From Ignavibacteriales bacterium (GTDB lineage: Bacteria; Bacteroidota; Ignavibacteria; Ignavibacteriales; Ignavibacteriaceae): a stretch of 15,337 bases of DNA. The position numbers were made by a program, and so were the translations under genes. The stretch is taken from assembly GCA_003142915.1 (NCBI GenBank), contig PLNZ01000094.1:4377-19713 (forward strand), read 5' to 3'. Positions 1 through 7,114 of the stretch are shown one piece after another (the first letter of the stretch is position 1; each line of letters begins with the position of its first letter). The notes under the pieces are model-generated. The model did not search any database. It worked only from the letters and a program-made list of their open reading frames with translations, and had not been told where the DNA came from.

Positions 1-175
1 CCTAATTTCTCTGTAAGTATCGTAATAGTTCTTCCGGATCCGGATTCATTGAAAATGTTTTTAAATGAAGCCCTTGATATTGTATTGTTACTGACCAACT
101 CCTTTTATGAACATCTATACCAGCATATATTATTTGTCCTGTATAATCTAATTTACAGAAAGGATGCCAATTTAT
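1..175 (-). pseudogene. IS110-family transposase, decayed N-terminal fragment
   Basis: The minus strand has an open frame from 175 that reads ...YTGQIIYAGIDVHKRSW... and then meets TAG at 4-2. The G-I-D-V-H-K block with its Asp is the usual N-terminal signature of IS110-type (DEDD) transposases, which cut and join DNA through a RuvC-like fold. No ATG opens the frame: a TAA lies at 178-176 and the first codon after it is ATA at 175-173, which could be a mutated ATG (inference). The TAG falls where family members usually have a Tyr following Arg-Asn, so this copy seems to have lost both its start and its continuity. The rest lies beyond the window, so a downstream frame shift cannot be judged. 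The adjacent IS4-type element lies only 24 bp away, on the 5' side of this gene. Confidence 0.7.
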
Positions 176-190
176 TTACTTTTTAAACAT

Positions 191-199
191 AATATCTAT
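191..199. repeat. Probable target-site duplication, left copy
   Basis: AATATCTAT lies directly outside the left terminal repeat and matches AATATATAT at 1513-1521, directly outside the right repeat, at 8 of 9 bases. The low-complexity sequence limits certainty. Confidence 0.6.
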
Positions 200-214
200 C
201 ATTACTGTCCGGTT
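200..214 (+). repeat. Left terminal inverted repeat of the IS4-type element
   Basis: CATTACTGTCCGGTT, which matches the complement of 1498-1512 at 14 of 15 bases. Confidence 0.85.
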
Positions 215-318
215 GTTTTGCCGGGACGTAGCCATAAGTTATTTAAATATATTATTTTATAGAGAATTTTCATTGTAATCGATTTCAAATTAAAATTGTC
301 GTTTCAATTCAAAATATT

Positions 319-332
319 GGAGCGATAAAGTG
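319..332 (+). promoter_or_regulatory. Ribosome binding site and GTG, likely ancestral transposase start
   Basis: GGAG at 319-322 is followed after 7 nt by GTG at 330-332, in frame with the transposase but cut off from it by TAA at 357-359. No comparable SD lies before the ATG at 363, which suggests the family start was here before the stop arose. Confidence 0.55.
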
Positions 333-362
333 AATCAAGATCAAACTATTTTTTCTTAAATT

Positions 363-1499
363 ATGAGTTACATACCTAAACATAGTTTTAATTATTGTGT
401 CGAAAAATATCGAGGCAACTATAAAGTTCAATCATTTACTTGTTGGGAACAATTCCTTGCTATGGCATTTGCCCAATTAACATATAGAGAATCTTTGAGA
501 AATATTGAAACTTGTCTTAGGGCAATGCGAAATAAATTATACCATATTGGAATACGAAGTAAAATGTCTCGCTCAACTTTAGCCGATGCTAATCATAATA
601 GAGACTGGAGAATATATGCTGATTTTGCATATATACTTATTGACATCGCCAAAGAACTTTATAGAGGCGATAAGTTTTTCAAAGAACTAAATGAAACTGT
701 TTATGCCCTTGATTCAACAACAATAGATTTATGTTTGTCTTTGTTTCCCTGGGCAAAGTTTAGACAAACAAAAAGCGCTATAAAAATACATACTCTCTTA
801 GACTTACAAAACAATATTCCATTGTTTATAAGCATTACTGACGGCTCTGTTCACGATGTCAACATATTAGATGAACTTGTCACAGAAATCGGAGCCTTCT
901 ATGTTGTAGATAAAGGTTATATCGATTTTGAACGACTCTATAAACTTAATATCAGTAGTGCTTACTTTGTTACCAGAGCTAAAGAAAATCTTAACTTCAA
1001 AAGAATATATTCTTATCAGGTAGATAAAACGCTCGGACTAATTTGCGATCAATCAATTTTGCTTAAAGGCTTTTATTCATCACAATATTATCCGGAAAAA
1101 CTACGTCGTATAAAATTCTTTGACTCCCAAAACAACCGTAGACTTGTTTTTCTTACAAATAATTTTCGCCTACCTGCTATTACTATTGCCAATCTATTTA
1201 AGCAACGGTGGCAGATTGAATTATTCTTCAAGTGGATTAAACAGAATCTTAAGATTAAGTCTTTTTATGGTAACTCGCCAAACGCTGTTAAGACTCAGAT
1301 ATGCATTGCTATCTCTGTTTATGTCCTGCTTGCTATAATTAAAAAAAAATTAAAATTAGAACATTCGCTCTACACTTTTTTACAGTTAGTCAGTGTATCA
1401 ATTTTTGAGAAAACACCAATTATTTCAATGTTTTCAGATTCTAATTACATAAATGAAATTCAACCCGATTATAATCAATTGTCTTTATTCAACTTATAA
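363..1499 (+). CDS. IS4-family DDE transposase, N-terminus probably clipped by a nonsense codon
   Basis: Catalyses cut-and-paste movement of the surrounding element. The N-terminal part (FTCWEQFLAMAFAQLTYRESLRNIE) is typical of the DUF4372 region found in one IS4 subgroup. The catalytic acids are visible: Asp117 in ALDST, Asp183 in VVDKGY, and Glu286 in RWQIELFFKWIK, which has the R-x3-E-x6-K signature of IS4 transposases. The 378 residues are close to the usual size. The true start is probably the GTG at 330, in frame and 7 nt after GGAG (319-322). That reading gives VNQDQTIFS followed by TAA at 357-359 and then IMSYIPK, where family members read VFSQ-hydrophobic. A CAA to TAA change would explain it. 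Protein could still start at the ATG at 363, lacking about 11 residues. Activity is uncertain. Confidence 0.88.
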   Translation: MSYIPKHSFNYCVEKYRGNYKVQSFTCWEQFLAMAFAQLTYRESLRNIETCLRAMRNKLYHIGIRSKMSRSTLADANHNRDWRIYADFAYILIDIAKELYRGDKFFKELNETVYALDSTTIDLCLSLFPWAKFRQTKSAIKIHTLLDLQNNIPLFISITDGSVHDVNILDELVTEIGAFYVVDKGYIDFERLYKLNISSAYFVTRAKENLNFKRIYSYQVDKTLGLICDQSILLKGFYSSQYYPEKLRRIKFFDSQNNRRLVFLTNNFRLPAITIANLFKQRWQIELFFKWIKQNLKIKSFYGNSPNAVKTQICIAISVYVLLAIIKKKLKLEHSLYTFLQLVSVSIFEKTPIISMFSDSNYINEIQPDYNQLSLFNL

Positions 1500-1512
1500 C
1501 CGGACAGTAGTG
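1498..1512 (-). repeat. Right terminal inverted repeat of the IS4-type element
   Basis: Read on the minus strand this is CACTACTGTCCGGTT. Its first two plus-strand bases are also the last two bases of the transposase stop codon. Confidence 0.85.
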
Positions 1513-1521
1513 AATATATAT
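1513..1521. repeat. Probable target-site duplication, right copy
   Basis: AATATATAT directly outside the right terminal repeat; partner of 191-199 with one mismatch. Confidence 0.6.
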
Positions 1522-1705
1522 ATAAAGTAAATTTTAAATATTTTGGATTAATATATCCAAAACCAGATAGCCCAATATCAAATATTACAGTGTCTCCCTT
1601 GTTGATATTATGACTTGTTACAACTGACCATATTTTGTATGAAGGTTGAACTTGTGCTATAAATATCGAGGGCAATAACGATATGAGTATAAAAATATAT
1701 TTCAT
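1513..1705 (-). pseudogene. 5' part of a small secreted-protein gene, ended by the IS insertion
   Basis: The minus strand from ATG at 1705 encodes a classic signal peptide (MKYIFILISLLPSIFIAQ) and then about 45 residues including SHNINKGDTVIFDIGLSGFGYINPKYLKFTLYIY, which look beta-rich. Beyond 1513 the frame runs into the IS right end and stops inside it. If the IS and one target copy are removed, the frame would continue as Tyr-Val and end at TAA (185-183), giving 66 residues. The IS therefore clips only the last few codons of what was probably already a remnant, perhaps cut earlier by the IS110-type insertion. The family is not recognised. Export is supported only by the signal peptide. No SD is visible. 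Confidence 0.5.
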
Positions 1706-1743
1706 AATATTTGTGCCTAACTATTTAAGATATATTTTCCTTG

Positions 1744-1762
1744 ATAGTTAAAATTTAACTAT
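1744..1762. repeat. 19-bp perfect palindrome, possible operator
   Basis: ATAGTTAAA, a central A, then TTTAACTAT: two perfect 9-bp arms. It lies 39 bp upstream of the minus-strand start at 1705, where an operator or promoter element could sit. AT-rich sequence makes chance palindromes more likely, and no regulator gene is adjacent. Confidence 0.35.
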
Positions 1763-1931
1763 AATTTACGCAATAGTTTTAGATAAAATCAAATCGAATA
1801 ATTGTTTATTCCCTTAATTTTTATATTTATCATTAAAGATTAGGTAAACCTTAAAGTTATTCGAAATATTACTGCTAAATTCTTATCCGTTTCAAATATT
1901 TATTTATCTATTCTGTACAATGGTCTATAAG

Positions 1932-2651
1932 TTATTTTATAGTGTCCAGAAGTAAAAAATTATTTTCTTTATAATTTGAATTCCCGTTAAACAATTTATT
2001 TTCATAGCTGCATACTTTTTGTAAAGGGCAAATACCGCAGTTCGGCTTTGCAGGTTTGCAAATTCCCCTGCCCAGCCTGATTAAATTTGTATGGAATGAA
2101 TGTGCAATATCATCAGGCATATTTTCATTCAGCAAGGTAAACGTTTTATCCGGTGTATTCGTATCTGCTATTCCAACCCGGTTTGTTATCCGGTGTACAT
2201 GAGTATCTACCGGACAGATATTCCGTCTTAACGAAAAAAGTAATACACAGCTTGCCGTCTTTACACCTATGCCGTTATATTTTGTCAATTCTGATATAAT
2301 ATAGCCGTCATTCATTTCTTTAAGATGATCCAGGGATATCTTCCCTTTCTCTTTTTTCAACGAAGAGAGAAATTGTTTTATGGCAAATGATTTCTGTTTT
2401 CCCAGACCGGCAGTTTTAATAAGATTTTCTATCTTTTGCTGCGGAAGTTTTTCAACGAGATTCCAGTCGTTATATTTTCCCTTTAAGTTCTGAAAAGCTT
2501 TATAAGAATTCTTATCATTTGTATTTTGGGAAAGTATTGTAGCTATAAGAAGGTCTACGGGTTCCGGTGGTACTTTTAATCTCGGCGGGATACCATATTT
2601 TTTAACAAGTAATTTATTTACAAGACTGATTTTTTTCTTAATTTCATTCAT
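1932..2651 (-). CDS. nth: Endonuclease III (HhH-GPD DNA glycosylase with 4Fe-4S cluster)
   Basis: Base-excision repair enzyme that removes oxidised pyrimidines and nicks the abasic site. All hallmarks are present in order: LSQNTND at residues 40-46 (E. coli LSAQATD region), the helix-hairpin-helix NGIGVKTA at 126-133 with catalytic Lys131, VDTH with catalytic Asp149, and the cluster ligands Cys198, 205, 208 and 214 in C-x6-C-x2-C-x5-C spacing. The Lys-to-Asp distance of 18 equals that of the E. coli enzyme, and the cysteines keep the same offset. The start was set at the ATG at 2651 (MNEIKKK, 239 residues). The frame is open up to 2717, but the extra 22 residues are hydrophobic and unlike the family. 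It is divergent from polA. Orthology to nth rather than to a related glycosylase subfamily is likely but not certain. Confidence 0.92.
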   Translation of the reverse strand: MNEIKKKISLVNKLLVKKYGIPPRLKVPPEPVDLLIATILSQNTNDKNSYKAFQNLKGKYNDWNLVEKLPQQKIENLIKTAGLGKQKSFAIKQFLSSLKKEKGKISLDHLKEMNDGYIISELTKYNGIGVKTASCVLLFSLRRNICPVDTHVHRITNRVGIADTNTPDKTFTLLNENMPDDIAHSFHTNLIRLGRGICKPAKPNCGICPLQKVCSYENKLFNGNSNYKENNFLLLDTIK

Positions 2652-2862
2652 ATATAGAGTTAAAAGTACTTTAACAAAGATAATTATTTCCAAATCAAAT
2701 AAATTTTCTTTCCCCACAGCTAAAAGCTATAGGCTGCTTCATTTACTTATTTTATGATTCCTAGCATTTACTGTCTTTGATACAACAAAAGTCTATATTA
2801 TTTTTACTAAATTATTATGTTTGAAGTTTGTTAAAAATTTATTTTAATGCTGTTTAACTAAA

Positions 2863-5634
2863 ATGGAAAAGAAAAAGTTTGTTATTATAGATGCAATGGC
2901 GCTTGCTTATAAGGCATATTTCGCTTTTATAAACCGCCCTTTAGTTACTTCTAAAGGAGAACCTACTTCCGCAGTGTTTGGCTTCTTGAGCCAGCTTATT
3001 AAAATACTCGGGGACAATAAACCCGATTATGTTGCTGTTGCATTTGACTCCAAGGAGAAGACTTTCCGGCATGATAAATTTGAGAACTACAAATCATCAC
3101 GTGCTGCTATGCCGGAAGATATGATTCCTCAGATAGACAGAATAAAGCAAATTATTCAGGTCCTAAATATTCCAATTTACATCCTTCCCAAATATGAAGC
3201 TGACGATATAATTGGAACCGCCGTTAGAGAAGCGGCTGAAAAAGGGTTGGAATCTTTTGTGTTTACTCCTGATAAAGATTTTAACCAGCTTGTAAGTGAT
3301 AAAGTTAAAGTTGTACGTCCGGGAAAGACCGCCGATGAAATTGTAGTTTTTGATGTTAAAAAAGTTAAGGATGAATTCGGTTTTGAACCTAAACAGATGA
3401 TTGATTATCTCGCTTTAATCGGCGATTCATCTGATGATATTCCAGGAGTTGCAGGAATAGGACCTAAGACTGCCGTACCGCTAATACAGAAATATCACTC
3501 GGTGGAAAATATATATAAGCATATAGATGAAATAGACAAAGAAAGCATAAAGAAAAAATTATTGGAAGGGAAAGAAAACGCCATTTTATCTAGAGATCTT
3601 GCAACTATAGACTGTAATGTACCTCTTGATTTTGATTTTGAAGCAGCCAAATTCCAAAAGCCTGATTTCGATAAATTGCGTCCAATATTTGTTGAACTGG
3701 AATTTAAAACTTTATATGGCAATCTGCTTAAAATATATGATAATAGCGGTAAGCAGGAAACTGAATTAGAAGATACAGCAGGTGAAAAGCTAACTGTGTT
3801 TGATAAGAAAAATGTTTCATACAAGCTTATTACCATTGTTAAAGATGCAAAAGCGTTGGCTGAAAAACTTAATGGACAGTCTCTTTTTGTATTCGATACG
3901 GAAACAGACGGGCTGGATTGTTTCAACTTAATAATGGCCGGCGCTTCTTTTGCTGTTAAACCTAAGGAGGCTTACTTTGTTGCACTAAATCCTAAAGAAC
4001 ATAAAGGCGAATTGTTCTCAAAAGAAATAAACGACAGGCTTGATTTAGCAGACTTCGTAAAAATATTCAAGCCTGTTTTTGAAAATTACAAAATTAAGAA
4101 GGTCTGCCAGAATGGCAAGTTTGATATTGCTGTTTTAAGAAGTCAGGGTGTAAATGTTGAGAATTTTTATTTCGATACAATGCTTGCCAGTTATATTATA
4201 GACCCGGATCAAAAGCATGGTATGGATGATCTGGCACAAAAATATTTAAAGTACAAGCCTATCCCCCTTTCGGATTTAATCGGCGCTAAAAAAGATCCTT
4301 CAAAAATTTTTGATGTTGATATTAATACCCTTGCCGAATATGCCGCCGAAGATGCGGATATTACTTACCGCTTGTATGATATTTTAGACAAGGAACTTGA
4401 AAAAGAAAAATTAACAAAAGTGGCTTTTGAAATAGAGTTTCCCCTTGCGCCTGTGCTTGAAGATATGGAACGTGAAGGCATATCTGTTGATAGGTCAGCG
4501 CTTAATTTAATTAGTAATGATCTGCTTATTTTGCTTGTTAATTACACATCGACGATATATAAATCTGCCGGTAGAGAGTTTAATATAAACTCCCCGCAGC
4601 AGCTTCAAAAGATTCTGTTTGATGAATTAAAGTTAGCCACAGGTAAAAAGACCAAAACAGGCTTTTCAACCGATGCACACTCTCTTGAAGTGCTTAGGGG
4701 CGAGCATGAAATTATTGATTTAATTTTGGACTACAGACAGATTTCCAAATTGAAATCAACCTATGCCGATGCTCTTCCTAATTTAATAAAACCCCAAACC
4801 GGAAGAATACATACAAGCTTTAATCAAACGGTAGCATCTACAGGTAGATTATCAAGCAACGATCCGAACTTGCAGAATATTCCCATCCGTACGGAAAAAG
4901 GCAAAGAAATAAGGAAAGCATTTGTCCCACGCAATAAAGATTATGTCCTTTTAAGCGCCGATTACAGCCAGATAGAACTTAGAATTCTTGCAAGCATTTG
5001 CGGCGATGAAGGATTAACTAAAGCATTTAAACACGGAGAAGATATTCATCGCAGTACGGCGGCTTTAGTATTTATGGTAAAGCCGGAAGATGTTACGCCT
5101 GATATGCGAAGAAAAGCAAAAGAAGTCAATTTTGGAATCTTATACGGTATAGGTCCCTTCGGATTAAAGACAAGGCTTGGAGTAACCCAGACACATGCAA
5201 AAGAAATTATAGATACATACTTTAATACTTTTAAACGTGTAAAGAATTTTATGGACGATTCTGTTTTGAGGGCAAGGGAAAAAGGTTATGCTGAAACATT
5301 ATACGGCAGAAGAAGATTTTTAAGAAACATTAACAGCAGCAACAGGGTTGTAAGGCAGTTTGAAGAAAGAGTCGCTATAAACATGCCCATTCAGGGAACC
5401 GCCGCTGATATGATTAAGCTTGCAATGATAAATATTCATAAGGAACTGACCAGAAGAAAAACAAAAACCAAAATGGTGCTTCAGGTGCATGATGAGCTTT
5501 TGTTTGATGCACATAAAGATGAGGTGGAAGAACTTAAACCGGTAATAAAAGAATTAATGGAAAATGCTTTGCTTATGAATGTGCCCATAATTGTGGAAAT
5601 CGGTACAGGCGATAACTGGCTGGATGCACACTAA
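2863..5634 (+). CDS. polA: DNA polymerase I with both exonuclease domains
   Basis: Fills gaps and removes RNA primers in replication and repair. The 923 residues match the usual full length. The N-terminal 5' nuclease (about 1-290) has VIIDAMALAYKAYF, YEADDIIG, TPDKDF and the GDSSDDIPGVAGIGPKTA helix-hairpin-helix. The central 3'-5' exonuclease keeps its metal ligands: Asp345 and Glu347 (FDTETDG), Asp421 (NGKFD), and Tyr493 and Asp497 (YAAEDAD), so proofreading should be active. The polymerase has motif A with Asp700 and Glu705 (SADYSQIEL), motif B RRKAKEVNFGILYG with Lys753, Phe757 and Tyr761, and motif C VHDE with Asp877 and Glu878. There is no SD before ATG 2863; the upstream bases are A/T-rich. 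Palindromic repeats follow the stop codon. Confidence 0.98.
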   Translation: MEKKKFVIIDAMALAYKAYFAFINRPLVTSKGEPTSAVFGFLSQLIKILGDNKPDYVAVAFDSKEKTFRHDKFENYKSSRAAMPEDMIPQIDRIKQIIQVLNIPIYILPKYEADDIIGTAVREAAEKGLESFVFTPDKDFNQLVSDKVKVVRPGKTADEIVVFDVKKVKDEFGFEPKQMIDYLALIGDSSDDIPGVAGIGPKTAVPLIQKYHSVENIYKHIDEIDKESIKKKLLEGKENAILSRDLATIDCNVPLDFDFEAAKFQKPDFDKLRPIFVELEFKTLYGNLLKIYDNSGKQETELEDTAGEKLTVFDKKNVSYKLITIVKDAKALAEKLNGQSLFVFDTETDGLDCFNLIMAGASFAVKPKEAYFVALNPKEHKGELFSKEINDRLDLADFVKIFKPVFENYKIKKVCQNGKFDIAVLRSQGVNVENFYFDTMLASYIIDPDQKHGMDDLAQKYLKYKPIPLSDLIGAKKDPSKIFDVDINTLAEYAAEDADITYRLYDILDKELEKEKLTKVAFEIEFPLAPVLEDMEREGISVDRSALNLISNDLLILLVNYTSTIYKSAGREFNINSPQQLQKILFDELKLATGKKTKTGFSTDAHSLEVLRGEHEIIDLILDYRQISKLKSTYADALPNLIKPQTGRIHTSFNQTVASTGRLSSNDPNLQNIPIRTEKGKEIRKAFVPRNKDYVLLSADYSQIELRILASICGDEGLTKAFKHGEDIHRSTAALVFMVKPEDVTPDMRRKAKEVNFGILYGIGPFGLKTRLGVTQTHAKEIIDTYFNTFKRVKNFMDDSVLRAREKGYAETLYGRRRFLRNINSSNRVVRQFEERVAINMPIQGTAADMIKLAMINIHKELTRRKTKTKMVLQVHDELLFDAHKDEVEELKPVIKELMENALLMNVPIIVEIGTGDNWLDAH

Positions 5635-5640
5635 ATAGTT

Positions 5641-5775
5641 GGTAAATTTTACCACCCCTTTTCCCTTCTGGACTTTCCCCTCCTACTAAGGAGGGGTTGG
5701 CTTTGACCCGGGGTGGTCAAATCATGATAAAAACTCCTCTAAAGAAATCCTCTCTTGGGAGGGGTAAAGAGGTGG
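5641..5775. repeat. Intergenic palindromic repeat cluster after polA
   Basis: The polA to GT9 gap is filled with nested palindromes that stand out from the AT-rich background. GGTAAA-T-TTTACC lies at 5641-5653. An 8-bp outer stem, ACCACCCC (5651-5658) with GGGGTGGT (5710-5717), encloses a perfect 7-bp hairpin, CCCCTCC (5677-5683) with GGAGGGG (5690-5696). A third, weaker hairpin lies within 5736-5772 (CCTCT with AGAGG outside CCTC/GAGG). The 12-mer at 5709-5720 recurs inverted at 6838-6849, so this is a dispersed repeat family. It may act as a terminator or mRNA 3' end stabiliser for polA. Confidence 0.75.
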
Positions 5776-5797
5776 GTTAAAACTTAGTTATATAGAT

Positions 5798-6823
5798 ATG
5801 ACATTTAACAAAGAAAATATAAAAAAAATATTGTGCATAAAACCCCGCGGCATTGGCGATATAATTTTATCAACAATTATTCTTGATAATCTTAAAGCTT
5901 ATTTCCCCGGTGTAAAGATTGATTACTTGACGGAGATATTTGCTAAAGATGCAGTTGAAAATAATCCGCTGGTAAATAAAGTACTTACTATTAAGCGTGC
6001 TGAGTTCCCGCTGAAAGCGGCTCTTAAAATCAGGAAAGAGAAATATGATCTTATTTTAGATTTATGGTCGAATCCCCGAAGCGCTCAAATTACTTTCTTA
6101 TCCGGGGTGAAATACCGGGTAGGTTTTTCTTACTGTGGAAGGAAATACGCCTATAACATTCTTGCTTCATCGGACAGAGGCGCGCATCATTCCGCAGAGC
6201 ATAATCTTGAACTCCTGAAAGTATTGGGAATTCCCGTTATATCTAAAACGATTCATTATTATGTTTCCGAAAGCAATAATAATTCCGGTATAGATTTTAT
6301 AAAAAAGAATTTCCCGGGCAATATAAGTATTACCGGAATTATTCCTTCAGGCGGATGGGCTTCCAAGAGGTGCGATGCTGTTAAGTGGGTGGAAATATGC
6401 AAAGCCTTACATAAAAGATACAAGATGATGTTCTTAATTTTATGGGGACCCGGTGATGAACAGGATGCAGACTATATTAAGCAGCAATTAACGGAGTTGA
6501 CTATATTGGCTCCGGCAACAAGTATTGTAGAGATGGCGGGTTTGATCAACAATTGCGGTCTTATAGTTGCTAATGATTCCGGTCCAATGCACATTGCGGC
6601 AGCTTTGGGTGTTCCTACGCTAGGTTTGTTTGGCCCTACAAACCCTCAAATGCATGGGCCTTATGCTGAAAATTCCTGTTATGTGATAAAAAAAGATTTG
6701 TTTTGTATTATCTGTAATAAGACGGAATGTCCGTATAAGCATGAATGCTTTATTAATATGGATGTTAACAATGTGGTTGATAAAGCCGGAACTCTCATGT
6801 TGAAATCTAAAATGACAATATAA
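5798..6823 (+). CDS. GT9 glycosyltransferase, heptosyltransferase-like
   Basis: Likely adds a sugar from a nucleotide donor (ADP-heptose in characterised relatives) to a lipopolysaccharide-type core at the inner face of the cytoplasmic membrane. The N-terminal half has IKPRGIGDIILS with the Asp (residue 21) that corresponds to the catalytic base of WaaC/WaaF. The C-terminal Rossmann half has VANDSGPMHIAAALGVPTLGLFGPT (Asp260 region), the donor-binding signature of GT9. Near the C-terminus four cysteines, 303, 306, 311 and 317, form C-x2-C-x4-C-x5-C, often seen in GT9 proteins and possibly metal-binding. Length (341) is normal. No SD precedes the ATG. The gene is isolated between two repeat-filled gaps. 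The family call is firm; the substrate is not known. Confidence 0.9.
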   Translation: MTFNKENIKKILCIKPRGIGDIILSTIILDNLKAYFPGVKIDYLTEIFAKDAVENNPLVNKVLTIKRAEFPLKAALKIRKEKYDLILDLWSNPRSAQITFLSGVKYRVGFSYCGRKYAYNILASSDRGAHHSAEHNLELLKVLGIPVISKTIHYYVSESNNNSGIDFIKKNFPGNISITGIIPSGGWASKRCDAVKWVEICKALHKRYKMMFLILWGPGDEQDADYIKQQLTELTILAPATSIVEMAGLINNCGLIVANDSGPMHIAAALGVPTLGLFGPTNPQMHGPYAENSCYVIKKDLFCIICNKTECPYKHECFINMDVNNVVDKAGTLMLKSKMTI

Positions 6824-6852
6824 AGGTTTCGCAATAGTTGACCACCCCGAAC

Positions 6853-6857
6853 CTTAG
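6853..6857. repeat. Target-site duplication CTTAG, left copy
   Basis: CTTAG directly outside the left end of the MITE-like element; identical to 7050-7054. Confidence 0.7.
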
Positions 6858-7049
6858 CAGGGTGTTGCAGAACGTAAAATATTTTTTAATTGCCCCGACT
6901 TTTAGAGCCTGTGTGAAAATCGGTATCAAAATTATAAATTTTCATTTTACTGAATATTAAAGTGTTTATATGCAAGTAATTAAATATTTATTCGCTGTTT
7001 TTGAATTTTCACACAGGCTCTAAAAATCGGGGCGATTTGCAACACCCTG
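6858..7049. mobile_element. 192-bp MITE-like element with perfect terminal repeats and target duplication
   Basis: The ends are a perfect 12-bp inverted repeat, CAGGGTGTTGCA (6858-6869) and TGCAACACCCTG (7038-7049), flanked on both sides by the direct repeat CTTAG (6853-6857 and 7050-7054), a 5-bp target duplication. There is no coding frame of any size inside. An inner pair of 29-nt arms (6892-6920 and 7005-7033, 28 of 29 matching) carries GCCCCGA outside and GAGCCTGTGTGAAAAT inside. The inner unit from GAGCC to GGCTC (6905-7020) is flanked by TA on both sides, so it may itself be a second element inserted into the first. The element is non-autonomous. The parent IS family is not identified. 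Confidence 0.8.
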
Positions 7050-7054
7050 CTTAG
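7050..7054. repeat. Target-site duplication CTTAG, right copy
   Basis: CTTAG directly outside the right end of the MITE-like element; identical to 6853-6857. Confidence 0.7.
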
Positions 7055-7114
7055 GCTTACCCTTCTTTATTAAAGAGGGGATTTTAAACTGTGATTTTAT
7101 AATATTAACGCTAA

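Larger units (their letters stand above)
200..1512 (+). mobile_element. IS4-family insertion sequence (about 1.3 kb)
   Basis: The element is bounded by 15-bp imperfect inverted repeats, CATTACTGTCCGGTT at 200-214 and the complement of CACTACTGTCCGGTT at 1498-1512 (14 of 15 match). It contains one transposase gene whose stop codon runs into the right repeat. Flanking 9-bp direct repeats, AATATCTAT (191-199) and AATATATAT (1513-1521), match at 8 of 9 positions, the size range expected for IS4-type target duplication. The AT-rich repeat could match partly by chance. The single difference in the duplication and in the terminal repeats argues for an insertion that is not brand new. Confidence 0.85.
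6838..7085. repeat. Copy of the intergenic palindromic repeat, split by a MITE-like element
   Basis: TTGACCACCCCG (6838-6849) is the exact complement of 5709-5720. After the inserted element, 7056-7085 resumes with a 21-bp near-palindrome, CCCTTCTTTA-T-TAAAGAGGGG (7060-7080), in the style of the CCCCTCC/GGAGGGG hairpin after polA. The two halves read as one repeat copy interrupted at 6857/6858. Confidence 0.55.

Noticed and set aside
1120..1338. 72-codon plus-strand frame inside the transposase gene
   Set aside because: It lies wholly within the transposase in another frame and has no start site or recognisable product; it is a shadow.
2675..2682. CAAAGATA, read on the minus strand as TATCTTTG, a match to the Bacteroidetes TAnnTTTG -7 element upstream of nth
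   Set aside because: No TTTG at the expected upstream distance was found, and short matches are common in AT-rich DNA.
2652..2717. Longer nth start at 2717
   Set aside because: The extra 22 residues are hydrophobic and not family-like. The ATG at 2651 gives the normal N-terminus.
3495..3926. 143-codon minus-strand frame inside polA
   Set aside because: It is antisense to the well-conserved nuclease region of DNA polymerase I. The Ser/Leu/Phe-rich composition is typical of antisense shadows.
7098..7103. TATAAT before the second GT9 gene
   Set aside because: There is no acceptable -35 hexamer at 16-18 bp, and TATAAT occurs often by chance here.
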